A stretch of DNA of 64,000 nt from Ketobacter sp. MCCC 1A13808. GTDB taxonomy: Bacteria; Pseudomonadota; Gammaproteobacteria; Pseudomonadales; Ketobacteraceae. The stretch covers positions 1 through 64,000 of the forward strand of contig NZ_VRKW01000017.1 in the NCBI RefSeq assembly GCF_009746715.1. The letters are read 5' to 3'. Position numbers and translations under genes: made by a program. Below the pieces are notes generated by a model. It ran no database searches, was not told where the DNA came from, and saw only the letters and a list, made by a program, of their open reading frames with translations. Shown piece by piece: positions 16,422-24,237 of this stretch; the first letter of the stretch is position 1; each line of letters begins with the position of its first letter.

Positions 16422-18026
16422 ATGAAAAATGGAATACAGATGCAAAACAGACTGAAAGAATCTGAAGTTAAGTCGTCAGGTTTATCTGATGCAGAGTTGG
16501 CAGCTTGGCTTTCTTTGCGCCACTCGACAGGTAAAACCGTAGTTTATGCTTATGCTAAACATGTCTTCAAGGTTTATGAGCAAAGTGCAGAGCCGTCCCA
16601 GTTAGTGGTGGGCGATTTAGGAACGGAGTCTGTACCTGTTCTAAAGACGCTTTCTAAGAAGAATATGCTTAAACGGATAGAGCTTCCTTGTGAGGTGTTA
16701 GTAGAAAGTACGACCTCAAGATCTGACTGGATGTTGCTAGACGCGAAGGTCAAAGATATCACTGAGCTAAAGAAAGCAAGGGATGAACTATTTGGCCAAG
16801 GCCGAGGAAAGGCGATCTCGCCCCTTACTTCTGCTAAGGTATGGCATGATGCGGGAGGAAGGTGTATGTACCGTGGATGTGGCCAGGATCTTGGAGCCAC
16901 TCCCTTAACAACGAAAACTGCAAGGATTGCCTATTTGGCTCACATCATAGCTTCCGATCCCGATGGCCCAAGAGGGAATGAGAACTCTCATGCACTATCA
17001 GATGTCCCAGAAAACATAATGCTAATGTGTGATGGTCATCATAGGCTCATAGATAGGATAGATGTAATTGGTCATCCAGCATCTGATTTACAACTGATGC
17101 GTGATGAACATGCTGCAAAAGTTAGCTTTTTACTGGATAGTTTGAAGTATCCCACTATACAACTTATAACTCTGCTGGCCGATTTAGCTCAAGTGCCAAC
17201 AAATGTATCTAAATCAGAACTTTGCAACTCAGCACTGAGCCGAAAACTTGGTCCACTTCCAGAAATCAAACACATGATCCGAAGAACCCAGCGAGACGAT
17301 CGAAGTCGCCCAGGCTTTTGGGGACATTTTCTTCACGAGCATGAGTCAGATGTGCGAGAGCTGATTAGTTTCACAAGCAATAGACCTTCTCAGACATCAT
17401 TGACGGCACCTGATGCTCTGGGAATCTTCCCACTCCATTTGGTTCCCGTACTAGTTCTTGCAGGAAGGATTATCGGTGAAGCCAGAAATGTAGAGATTTT
17501 CCAGTATGATCGGAATTTAAAAACATGGAGCTGGCCAGAACACAATCTGACTCCGGACTCAAAATTTGACATTTCTTATGAAATCGAAAGCCATAATAAT
17601 GGTGAAGAAACAATCCTTTCTTTCGAACTGACGGCAGAGCTCGACATCAACGCCTTGCCTGAAGAATTGGCGCAAGCCGTCCAAGAAAAGAAAATTGGCT
17701 GGGTTAGAATAACCAACGCCACCCCATCCCCCAACTGCATTAATTCAAAAGAACGACTAGAAAATTTTTCAAGCTTAGCCCGACAAGCTATAAAAATGAT
17801 TCAAGATTCTTGGCGATCAAAGATGGTACATGTATTTGGGGTTTCCCCAGCAAGTGCGATTTTTAAGTTTGGGCAAATGTTACAAGCGGGAAATCATTCA
17901 GTATGTAGAGTCTACGATAGACCTGATGGATCTAAGCCATTCACGCCTGCTCTGGATATAACTGGAAATGATGTCTTATCAGTTAGTTCCGAAGGCGAAC
18001 ATCAACATCAAATCAGTCTCAGATAA
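16422..18026 (+). CDS. cap5: CBASS effector Cap5: HNH endonuclease fused to SAVED domain
   Basis: This 534-residue protein has a Cys-containing HNH nuclease in its N-terminal half and a SAVED-like sensor in its C-terminal half. The HNH module reads GGRCMYRGCG, then AYLAHIIASD (near residue 170), then NIMLMCDGHHRLID (near 200-215). In characterised Cap5 proteins a cyclic oligonucleotide binds SAVED, drives oligomerisation and turns on DNA destruction that kills the infected cell. It is followed 11 bp later by the nucleotide cyclase. ATG 16440 is an alternative start with a slightly better ribosome-binding site. Confidence 0.85.
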   Translation: MKNGIQMQNRLKESEVKSSGLSDAELAAWLSLRHSTGKTVVYAYAKHVFKVYEQSAEPSQLVVGDLGTESVPVLKTLSKKNMLKRIELPCEVLVESTTSRSDWMLLDAKVKDITELKKARDELFGQGRGKAISPLTSAKVWHDAGGRCMYRGCGQDLGATPLTTKTARIAYLAHIIASDPDGPRGNENSHALSDVPENIMLMCDGHHRLIDRIDVIGHPASDLQLMRDEHAAKVSFLLDSLKYPTIQLITLLADLAQVPTNVSKSELCNSALSRKLGPLPEIKHMIRRTQRDDRSRPGFWGHFLHEHESDVRELISFTSNRPSQTSLTAPDALGIFPLHLVPVLVLAGRIIGEARNVEIFQYDRNLKTWSWPEHNLTPDSKFDISYEIESHNNGEETILSFELTAELDINALPEELAQAVQEKKIGWVRITNATPSPNCINSKERLENFSSLARQAIKMIQDSWRSKMVHVFGVSPASAIFKFGQMLQAGNHSVCRVYDRPDGSKPFTPALDITGNDVLSVSSEGEHQHQISLR

Positions 18027-18037
18027 AGGAGATTAAC

Positions 18038-19300
18038 GTGACAGAAACCCACTATTCATACCTCGTAAATGAGGCGATCATTAGACGGAACGAACAAGCC
18101 CAAAAAACATTAATAAAGTCTCTTTCCGTCGAAAACTTTCAGGATTCGAGTCATCAACTGGAAGCGCTAGCTGAAGACATTCAATTAGTTAACGATCATA
18201 TAAAAGTCGATGAAAGTGTCTTTGAAGACGCCTCCTCTGATTATGAAGACATGGCAAGAAAACTGGTTGAAAAGCTGAATTGGCCTAGCGAGTCAATACG
18301 TATAATCCCACAGGGGTCGGCAAGTACCAAAACTCTGATTAGATCACCAGACAATTCAAAGTTCGACATCGACGCTGTGTGTTCTGTTGATCTGTCCATG
18401 ATTGAAACTAGTGAACCAATGGACTTTTACGAAAAAGTGGGAGCTGCTCTTGAAGAATGGGATCCCGAGCCAAAAAAACGATGCTGGAAAGTCGATTTTC
18501 AAGGACGCAGATACTACATCGAATTTACCCCTTCGACTCCGCTCGATAAGGTTCCTCAATCAACCTCCAGCCGTATCACTTTTTCTCCTAGCAATCGCTA
18601 TAGAAACAAAGCTTTAGCTGTTGTAGATACTCCTTCAAGAAAATGGAAAACATCAAATCCTGAAGGTTTCTCTAGTTGGGTATCAGATCAATCGTCTAGA
18701 CCTTTACTAAGATGGTTGCTAGAGAAGTCAATGCACGACAGCTATAGCGCAGAGAGTGTCACTCCTGTTCCTGAACAAGAAGTTGAGATTTCTGACACAT
18801 TGCGAGTGGCAATACGGCTTTTGAAGCGACACAGGGACATGGCCGTTAGACGAAATTACATAGAACCTGATTTAAAGCCTATATCGATAATCATCGTCAC
18901 TCTATTAACGCAATGTTACGAAGGGTTGGCAGATAAAGGCGCAGTTTATACACACCCAATAGAGCTTCTAATCGATCTAGTTGAGCTAATGCCATATATG
19001 ATTGAACGGAGAGAAAATGAGTATTGGATTGCAAACCCAACAGTAGAAGGTGAGAACTTTGCTGAAAAGTGGAATGAAAAACCTAGATTAAAGCAGTCAT
19101 TTGATATTTGGACCAAACTACTTTTAGAGGATCTCAATGAGATCATGGCAGCTACTGATCAAGACTCCAGGAGGCAGACAATAAAAGAGGTCTTCGGATG
19201 CACCGCTGCTCAGAGCCCAACTCCACCAAATGGTAGTGGTTTGGCACCGAGAAAACCAAGTCAGCCTCACAAGGCTCCGCCAACGAAAGGATTAGCTTAA
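18038..19300 (+). CDS. CBASS cyclic-oligonucleotide synthase (CD-NTase)
   Basis: This 420-residue nucleotidyltransferase has a GS motif (PQGSASTKT, Gly93-Ser94) and a D-x-D pair (KFDIDAVC, Asp110 and Asp112). The third acidic residue is probably Glu162 in YYIEFTPS, or Asp153. The start is GTG 18038 behind a good AAAGGAG. It would sense infection and make the messenger that activates Cap5. The C-terminus is Pro/Lys/Ala-rich and ends PPTKGLA; such tails are what Cap2 conjugates to targets in type II systems. The clade and product cannot be set by eye. Confidence 0.85.
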   Translation: MTETHYSYLVNEAIIRRNEQAQKTLIKSLSVENFQDSSHQLEALAEDIQLVNDHIKVDESVFEDASSDYEDMARKLVEKLNWPSESIRIIPQGSASTKTLIRSPDNSKFDIDAVCSVDLSMIETSEPMDFYEKVGAALEEWDPEPKKRCWKVDFQGRRYYIEFTPSTPLDKVPQSTSSRITFSPSNRYRNKALAVVDTPSRKWKTSNPEGFSSWVSDQSSRPLLRWLLEKSMHDSYSAESVTPVPEQEVEISDTLRVAIRLLKRHRDMAVRRNYIEPDLKPISIIIVTLLTQCYEGLADKGAVYTHPIELLIDLVELMPYMIERRENEYWIANPTVEGENFAEKWNEKPRLKQSFDIWTKLLLEDLNEIMAATDQDSRRQTIKEVFGCTAAQSPTPPNGSGLAPRKPSQPHKAPPTKGLA

Positions 19301-19301
19301 A

Positions 19302-20960
19302 TTGGCGGATGAGTTTAATAAATTTCTTAGGGAGCATGAGTGCCTATTGGATGAAATAACGTCTTCCAATGGCGCTCGGCGCTTTCCTCTTCTTATAAAC
19401 GATCTACCAGCAGGAAGAACCATTGACACGGCATGGATAGATATCCCACTTGGTTTTTCTGATAGAGACCTAGCTACGATTTCTCTTCCCAAAAAATATA
19501 TTCTTAAGATTCCCCACGTTGAGTCTGATGGCCACCTGTGTATAGATGGAGACCCTGGCCCATTAAGTGGAAGTTCTCCCCAAGCACGTATTGAACAGCT
19601 CATTGATCTGTTTTATTCATCGTTTCTAGAGCCGTGGTCACATGGGGAATTGGATAACCATTTTTTCAACGAAGCAATGAATTACTGGGCAATACACTGT
19701 TCAAGGTGTTGCACCAAAGCCCAGCCGATAGCAAAAGCATTCACTACCAATCCAGAGCCTTACGCATCAAAGATTTACAAGTCCACTTTTATAGAGAATC
19801 GACGAATTGTGATCGCAGGTGATGACTCAAGCATTAGAGGCCGTTACGCCAGCTCACTAAGTAATGGAAATACTATCTCAAGCGTTTTGCTTGCTGAGAT
19901 ACCTATCACATTTCCGTTCGTTCCAGACAGTTGGCCGAAGAATTTAAAAGATATTAAGCGACTAATCAAAGTTAAACTAGGGGTCAATGATGCTGATAAT
20001 TTTTTTAAATCTGGAGGGCGTAGAGGCAGAAGCATTCACAAAGTTGTTATTTTTAGAGCGCCTGGCTGCGCTTTTGGCTACCTTTTGCCTGGAGGTCCTC
20101 CTTCGAAGATAAAACAGGGAAATTCCATAAAATCATTCCCTAGCAGTAGCCTTATTCCTCTCAAAGTTGAAAGATTAGATGTGAGTTGGACTACAGGCAG
20201 AGACCAACATCCTGAATATGCGGACAGACAGTTAAAGCACGTGTTAATTATCGGTGCCGGTGCTTTAGGCAGCCCAGTTGCCGAGCAGCTGGCAAAATCG
20301 GGAATCGGTAAGCTGACGTTGATAGATGATGATACTTTGACTTCTGCCAATATTGGGCGGCACACTTTAGGAGCAGATTCAATTGGTCTTTCTAAAGTAT
20401 ATCGATTGGCCGAGAGTATTTCGATACGTTGGCCAAGTTGCAATGCCATCGGATTTTCTATGTCTATTCAGCTATGGTTAAAATCCAATACTTTGGAAGA
20501 TGTTGATATGATCATGGACCTCACCGGGGAGCCCGACGTACGGCTTTGTATCGACCTAGAGCGAAGAAAGCATAAAGTTGACCTCCTCATTGCATGGATG
20601 GAACCTTTCGTTGCTTCTGCTCATGCATGCCTGTTGCCGGTAGATAACTATTGGGTAACAAACAACATCGATAGGCTACAGAGCTTGAATGCTGTTGACT
20701 GGCCTGATGGAGTAATGCTGAATGAGCCAGCATGCAGCAGCAGCTTTCAAAATTATACGTCTACTGCGGCTACGCACGCAGTTGCCCTGACAGCAGAGGC
20801 AGCACTGGACCTTTTAGATAAAAAGATAGATAGCCCCATCGCCAGGCATTGGATAAGAGGGAAAAAATATCTTGATAAATGCTATTCAGGGCTCCGATTT
20901 AAGGAATGGGCTGAAAAGGCCTCTGAGTTTGATGGTTTGATGATCGAGAATGACCTATGA
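19302..20960 (+). CDS. cap2: CBASS Cap2: fused E2-E1 ubiquitin-transfer-like protein
   Basis: This 552-residue fusion begins with an E2-like domain with a candidate active Cys80 (HVESDGHLCIDGD). The E1/ThiF adenylation domain follows, with its nucleotide loop IGAGALGSPVAEQ near residue 316. A candidate E1 Cys lies in NEPACSSSFQNYT near 478. Cap2 conjugates the CD-NTase C-terminus to targets, priming it for signalling. Start is TTG 19302, one base after the cdn stop, since no in-frame ATG or GTG lies close. It overlaps cap3 by 4 bp (ATGA). Confidence 0.9.
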   Translation: MADEFNKFLREHECLLDEITSSNGARRFPLLINDLPAGRTIDTAWIDIPLGFSDRDLATISLPKKYILKIPHVESDGHLCIDGDPGPLSGSSPQARIEQLIDLFYSSFLEPWSHGELDNHFFNEAMNYWAIHCSRCCTKAQPIAKAFTTNPEPYASKIYKSTFIENRRIVIAGDDSSIRGRYASSLSNGNTISSVLLAEIPITFPFVPDSWPKNLKDIKRLIKVKLGVNDADNFFKSGGRRGRSIHKVVIFRAPGCAFGYLLPGGPPSKIKQGNSIKSFPSSSLIPLKVERLDVSWTTGRDQHPEYADRQLKHVLIIGAGALGSPVAEQLAKSGIGKLTLIDDDTLTSANIGRHTLGADSIGLSKVYRLAESISIRWPSCNAIGFSMSIQLWLKSNTLEDVDMIMDLTGEPDVRLCIDLERRKHKVDLLIAWMEPFVASAHACLLPVDNYWVTNNIDRLQSLNAVDWPDGVMLNEPACSSSFQNYTSTAATHAVALTAEAALDLLDKKIDSPIARHWIRGKKYLDKCYSGLRFKEWAEKASEFDGLMIENDL

Positions 20961-21442
20961 GTGAACGTAGTTTCAGGCTACCTGGTGACAGAGGGATTAT
21001 ACAGTTCAGCACAGAGGTTTTAACTCACATGTATAGCCATGCTCAGACTAATTTTTGGAAAACAGAGGCGGGAGGACAACTTTTTAGTGATACGCCAGAA
21101 AGTGTCACTGTTTATATCGATATAGCCACTGGACCTTACCCATCAGACAGACGATCACGATACGGGTTTCATCCCGATTTAAATATTGCTAACAGAGACC
21201 GTAAAGACAATTTTTTACGTGGATATCATGCTGTGGGACTATGGCATACTCACCCCGAGAGCACACCATCACCATCAGGAACGGACAGGCAAACAGCATG
21301 CGAATATTTGCGCTCGTTTAATGGGGAAATGGACGGTTTTTTACTAGTTATAATTGGAAATCGTGGAACGCCGTTGAATCTCTGCGTGTGGTTAGCCTCT
21401 ATTGATTCAAGTAAACCCTGGATCAAGCTTGATGAAATTTAG
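20957..21442 (+). CDS. cap3: CBASS Cap3: JAMM/JAB isopeptidase
   Basis: The 161-residue metalloprotease has the JAMM signature: a catalytic Glu37 in TEAGGQLF and the metal motif GLWHTHPESTPSPSGTD (near residues 95-112), that is H-x-H followed by Ser and Asp. Cap3 removes Cap2-made conjugates, which balances the priming of the cyclase. The ATG overlaps the cap2 stop. Together the four genes 16422-21442 make a complete type II CBASS set. Confidence 0.9.
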   Translation: MSERSFRLPGDRGIIQFSTEVLTHMYSHAQTNFWKTEAGGQLFSDTPESVTVYIDIATGPYPSDRRSRYGFHPDLNIANRDRKDNFLRGYHAVGLWHTHPESTPSPSGTDRQTACEYLRSFNGEMDGFLLVIIGNRGTPLNLCVWLASIDSSKPWIKLDEI

Positions 21443-21484
21443 AATCGCACCTATAAATTTCTGTGCATTTTAGAGCAGCTGCAT

Positions 21485-22075
21485 ATGAAAGCCTCTATAT
21501 CTCAAAAGACTATTCTACTTGTGGATCTCGAATGTACTTGTAACGAGGTCCCACCTTTACCTCCAGAAGAAATGGAGATTATCGAAATTGGTGCTGTAAT
21601 GGGAATATTAGATAGGGATTGCTTCGAGCTACTGGATGAGCGGCAGATCTACGTGCATCCGCAGTGGCATAGATCATTGACGCCTTTCTGTATAGGTCTA
21701 ACTGGAATCCAACAACAGGATGTAGATCAGGCAACACCGTTGAAAGATGCAGTACAATTGTTGGAAGATTGGGTGGCCGAGTACCACATCAAAACCTGGG
21801 GGAGCTGGGGAAAATTTGACCAGCGTCATTTTAGCTCTGAGACCGGGCTCAAGGAACTCCAGAATCCCCTTGAGCCACTTCAACACATCAACATAAAGCA
21901 GTTATTTGCCAGGAAACACGGGCATAGGGTTGGACTCGCGCGAGCAATTCAACTATCTGGTCTTGAATTCCTAGGTCGTCAGCATTCAGGTATCGATGAC
22001 GCCAGGAATATTGTTCAGATACTGAAAAATGATCATTTGTTAAGGGCGGCGATTTTGAGCAGAGCAAAACTGTAG
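21485..22075 (+). CDS. DEDDh 3'-5' exonuclease (ERI1/KapD-like), CBASS-associated
   Basis: This 196-residue exonuclease has the four acidic residues and His of the DEDDh class: LLVDLECTC (Asp14, Glu16), WGKFDQRHF (Asp near 118) and QHSGIDDARN (His near 171, Asp near 176). It starts 42 bp after cap3 on the same strand and lies before the terminator at 22120, so it is probably the last gene of the array. Exonucleases of this kind have been noted as CBASS accessories (Cap18 in one nomenclature, from memory). ERI1-like enzymes act on RNA or single-stranded ends; the substrate here is unknown. Confidence 0.8.
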   Translation: MKASISQKTILLVDLECTCNEVPPLPPEEMEIIEIGAVMGILDRDCFELLDERQIYVHPQWHRSLTPFCIGLTGIQQQDVDQATPLKDAVQLLEDWVAEYHIKTWGSWGKFDQRHFSSETGLKELQNPLEPLQHINIKQLFARKHGHRVGLARAIQLSGLEFLGRQHSGIDDARNIVQILKNDHLLRAAILSRAKL

Positions 22076-22119
22076 TGGCCAACCACAAAATGCGGGTAGC
22101 TCAATTCGTAGGGAACCAA

Positions 22120-22159
22120 CGGGCACCGCTCTATAACTTCTAGCGGTGCCCGAGTTTTT
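22120..22159 (+). terminator. Strong intrinsic terminator ending the defence array
   Basis: An 11-bp perfect stem (CGGGCACCGCT at 22120-22130 with AGCGGTGCCCG at 22142-22152) has an 11-base loop and is followed by AGTTTTT. It lies 45 bp after the exonuclease stop. I saw no comparable terminator between 7080 and here. Confidence 0.85.
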
Positions 22160-22336
22160 GGTAGCCTGAAGAACAGATCTATTGCTTTGGATTTCTTCGA
22201 CCCGTGCCTCCAATTGATCAATGGAGTATGATGAATACGCCCTCAAGCCGGAGGCCCGTTTCAATATCCAATTTCTGAAACACAAAGCAAGAGAAAGTCC
22301 AATCGACTACTCAATTTAAATCGCTTTTATGTAAAA

Positions 22337-22549
22337 TTAATCTTCTAGCAGCTCACTCGCGTTGATGTTTAACGCCTCAGCAATCTGATAGATTTTAGTC
22401 AATGTAATGTTTTTTTCGCCGCGCTCAATATGCCCCATATAGCTTCTATCCACGCCAGCAATGTCAGCAAGAGCTTCTTGTGATAGCTCTTTTGATTTTC
22501 TGATTTCTCTTACTTTCTGGCCGAAAGCGACCAAACGAGCATCTTTCAT
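22337..22549 (-). CDS. XRE-family regulator resembling restriction controller (C) proteins
   Basis: This 70-residue protein is nearly all helix-turn-helix: FGQKVREIRKSKELSQEALA, then AGVDRSYMGHIERGEKNITL and IYQIAEALNI. This wording closely follows the small C proteins that time restriction-enzyme expression, though short XRE repressors of mobile elements look alike. Start is taken at ATG 22547-22549; five more codons are open upstream. It is divergent from the 93-aa gene at 22639. GGACTAT occurs twice in the gap and could be its operator. Confidence 0.75.
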   Translation of the reverse strand: MKDARLVAFGQKVREIRKSKELSQEALADIAGVDRSYMGHIERGEKNITLTKIYQIAEALNINASELLED

Positions 22550-22570
22550 GAAAGCCCTGCCCAAAAGACA

Positions 22571-22609
22571 GGACTATCACTTTTTGATGCCTATTGATCC
22601 ACGGACTAT
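22571..22609. promoter_or_regulatory. Paired GGACTAT direct repeats, candidate operator
   Basis: GGACTAT occurs at 22571-22577 and again at 22603-22609, between the XRE gene and the divergent 93-aa gene. The second copy overlaps the -10 box of the forward promoter. A spacing of 32 bp, three helical turns, suits cooperative binding by a small XRE dimer. Confidence 0.35.
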
Positions 22610-22612
22610 AAT
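22584..22612 (+). promoter_or_regulatory. Sigma-70 promoter of the 93-aa orphan gene
   Basis: TTGATG at 22584-22589, a 17-bp spacer and a perfect TATAAT at 22607-22612. The predicted start of transcription (about 22619) leaves a short leader with GAGGA before GTG 22639. Confidence 0.6.
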
Positions 22613-22638
22613 ACCCATTTTCAACTGAGGACAACAAC

Positions 22639-22920
22639 GTGAACAATAGGCTGTGGCAGGCGAAATCACTATTATACTCTTTGCCTTTAGAGAAACTCAT
22701 AGAACTGTCTCAGGGGAAGCTGGCAATAGTCTGGAATGGGAATGCTTTTCAGATGGACGTAGCCGATCATCGGCTGCTTCAAGTTCTCTTTTCAGGGGAT
22801 GAAAACTGGCTGGATACCCACGTTCCCGACGACGAGCGAGAAACTGAGTCAATACGTGCTTATCTCATTTCCTATATAAATGAGATGTTTAAATACATTA
22901 CCGAAGATTGGGAGTGGTAA
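22639..22920 (+). CDS. Unidentified 93-aa protein, divergent from the XRE regulator
   Basis: The gene starts GTG 22639 with GAGGA about 8 bases upstream and a good promoter in front. The product is acidic towards the C-terminus and aromatic-rich there, ending MFKYITEDWEW. It has no signal peptide, membrane segment or recognisable motif. The pairing with a controller-like XRE gene suggests a regulated partner: an inhibitor, an anti-toxin or a small effector. I do not recognise the family. Confidence 0.6.
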   Translation: MNNRLWQAKSLLYSLPLEKLIELSQGKLAIVWNGNAFQMDVADHRLLQVLFSGDENWLDTHVPDDERETESIRAYLISYINEMFKYITEDWEW

Positions 22921-22960
22921 CCCCCATGAAAATCCATGCTAACTCATTGATTATAAAAAG

Positions 22961-23113
22961 CTATTGTAATTTATAATTTCTACGAATTTCTGAAAAGGCT
23001 TCTCTGCCATCAATAACTTTGCCTGTTTTTAGAACTTTTAGCCCTTCCTCAATCGCCTTTTTTAAATACCGCTCTTTTTGTCTTTCTTTGGTATCTGGAC
23101 TTTCCTTACTCAT
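22961..23113 (-). CDS. Small antitoxin-like ORF (50 aa, ParD/RelB-type tail)
   Basis: A minus-strand frame runs from ATG 23111-23113 to TAG 22961-22963 with a weak GAGG upstream. The product is highly charged (KERQKERYLKKAIEEGLK) and ends GKVIDGREAFSEIRRNY. That resembles the toxin-wrapping tail of ParD/RelB-type antitoxins, where a DG-x-E/A-F...R pattern is common. No toxin gene lies beside it, so it would be an orphan or the remains of a pair. Identification rests only on this resemblance. Confidence 0.4.
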   Translation of the reverse strand: MSKESPDTKERQKERYLKKAIEEGLKVLKTGKVIDGREAFSEIRRNYKLQ

Positions 23114-23231
23114 AGCAGCCTCGGCGCAAATATAGTGCTAAAAATTAGTTAAATGCTACCCCAACTTAAATCGATTAAAAAGCGCTCCAATCCTAATCTC
23201 TAGCTGAACAATGAAGCTGTCCATATACTCG

Positions 23232-23273
23232 TATATAACGCGGTACGATAATCAACACTTATATAACCCGTAC
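23232..23273. repeat. Imperfect direct repeats beside the right attachment site
   Basis: TATATAACGCGGTAC (23232-23246) and TATATAACCCGTAC (23260-23273) are nearly the same and lie 28 bp apart. The second touches the 13-bp core. They could be binding arms for the island's recombinases. No equally clear pair was seen at the left end, where the sequence also has to encode YjbQ. Confidence 0.4.
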
Positions 23274-23537
23274 ATCGCTTCCTTCCAGCGTGTGCCGATA
23301 ATAGGGTTGGTTTTCAGGCACCATATGATTGAAATGGGACTCCAGATCCGCTCGCACATCGGGATCTGCATTTTCATTGATACTAAGAGAAGCCGACGTG
23401 TGCTGAATAAAGAAATGGGCCAAACCCGTCTCATAATCCCGTAACGGCTCCTGGATAGCGGCCAGGATTTCAGGCATCACCAGGTGAAAACCTCTCGGCC
23501 TGGGCTTGAGTGTGAGTTCAATCTGTTTCCACGACAT
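23259..23537 (-). pseudogene. yjbQ: yjbQ, 5' part left at the island's right end
   Basis: The native yjbQ start (MSWKQIELTLKPRPRGFHL) and its [16 protein letters not shown] motif are intact up to residue 88. After the 13-bp repeat the frame reads four island-derived codons (VRVI) and stops at TAA. The missing 50 or so residues hold the conserved [12 protein letters not shown] part, so the product is almost surely inactive. Their counterpart now completes the hybrid gene at 897-1319. Confidence 0.9.
23273..23285. repeat. Right attachment-site core (13-bp direct repeat)
   Basis: CATCGCTTCCTTC, identical to 1061-1073 and at the same yjbQ codons. Host yjbQ lies to the right and island DNA to the left. 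Confidence 0.8.
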
Positions 23538-23678
23538 TTAACGGACTCCTGGGTCGAATCATGGCCCCCTATGCAATTTCGGACCGCATAGCAGCCGAAT
23601 TCACTTTAGAGGATCTTTACTGTATCTGATCTAAGGTTCACCATACCCAAACGAACCTGGATGAGGAAGCTGCACCCG

Positions 23679-24200
23679 ATGACCCTGACAACCCATAACC
23701 CGACGTTGCCACTCGTAGGAATCAGCAGCTGCTTAACGGGCAACAGAGTGCGCTACGATGGCGCTGACAAATTCAATGGGATTGTTGCTGAGCATATCCA
23801 ACCCTTTGTGAACCTGCTGCCACTTTGTCCGGAAAGCATGGCCGGATTGGGCATCCCGCGGCCACCGGTTAACTTAGTTCAGGCGGGCGAGCAAATCCGA
23901 GCACGGGGCAGGGACATTGCAAATTTGGATGTGACAGAGCGGCTGCTTTCCATGGGACAGTGTGTCGCCAACGCTTATCCCGAACTGAAAGGATTTATCG
24001 TACAAAGTCGTTCACCCAGCTGCGGCTTTAACACCACGCCGGTCTACACCACGGATCAAACTGAAGTCCTATCCCACCAGGGCAGCGGCTTGTTCGTGAC
24101 AGCGTTGTTACAGTGTATGCCGGAGCTGCCCATCCTAAATGATTCCGAATTAACGCCGTATAAAATCCAATGTTTTTTGAAGCAGATCCAACACCCCTGA
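23679..24200 (+). CDS. DUF523 family protein
   Basis: The 173-residue protein has DUF523 (YbbK-like) signatures: VGISSCLTGNRVRYDG at the start, LCPESMAGLGIPRPP (near 50) and KGFIVQSRSPSCGFN (near 110) with conserved Cys residues. Its function is unknown. ATG 23679 is preferred to ATG 23661 because GAGGAAG lies in front at usable spacing. It is divergent from the truncated yjbQ and belongs to the host chromosome. Confidence 0.8.
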   Translation: MTLTTHNPTLPLVGISSCLTGNRVRYDGADKFNGIVAEHIQPFVNLLPLCPESMAGLGIPRPPVNLVQAGEQIRARGRDIANLDVTERLLSMGQCVANAYPELKGFIVQSRSPSCGFNTTPVYTTDQTEVLSHQGSGLFVTALLQCMPELPILNDSELTPYKIQCFLKQIQHP

Positions 24201-24237
24201 ACCCCATAACGAGCCCAACGCCGCAAGCGATCGCCTT

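Larger units (their letters stand above)
1061..23285. mobile_element. Integrated defence island targeting yjbQ (about 22.2 kb)
   Basis: The island is bounded by the 13-bp repeats inside two yjbQ copies. It carries its recombinases at one end (1324-6937) and a defence array in the middle (7080-22075), with small regulatory or antitoxin-like genes at the other end. The recombinase and CBASS portions are visibly richer in A/T than the flanking chromosome. No conjugation or phage structural genes are present, so it is better called a transposon-like or integrative element than an ICE or prophage. Confidence 0.8.

Noticed and set aside
1061-23285. Prophage or conjugative element
   Set aside because: No capsid, tail, terminase, relaxase or type IV secretion gene is present between the two repeats.
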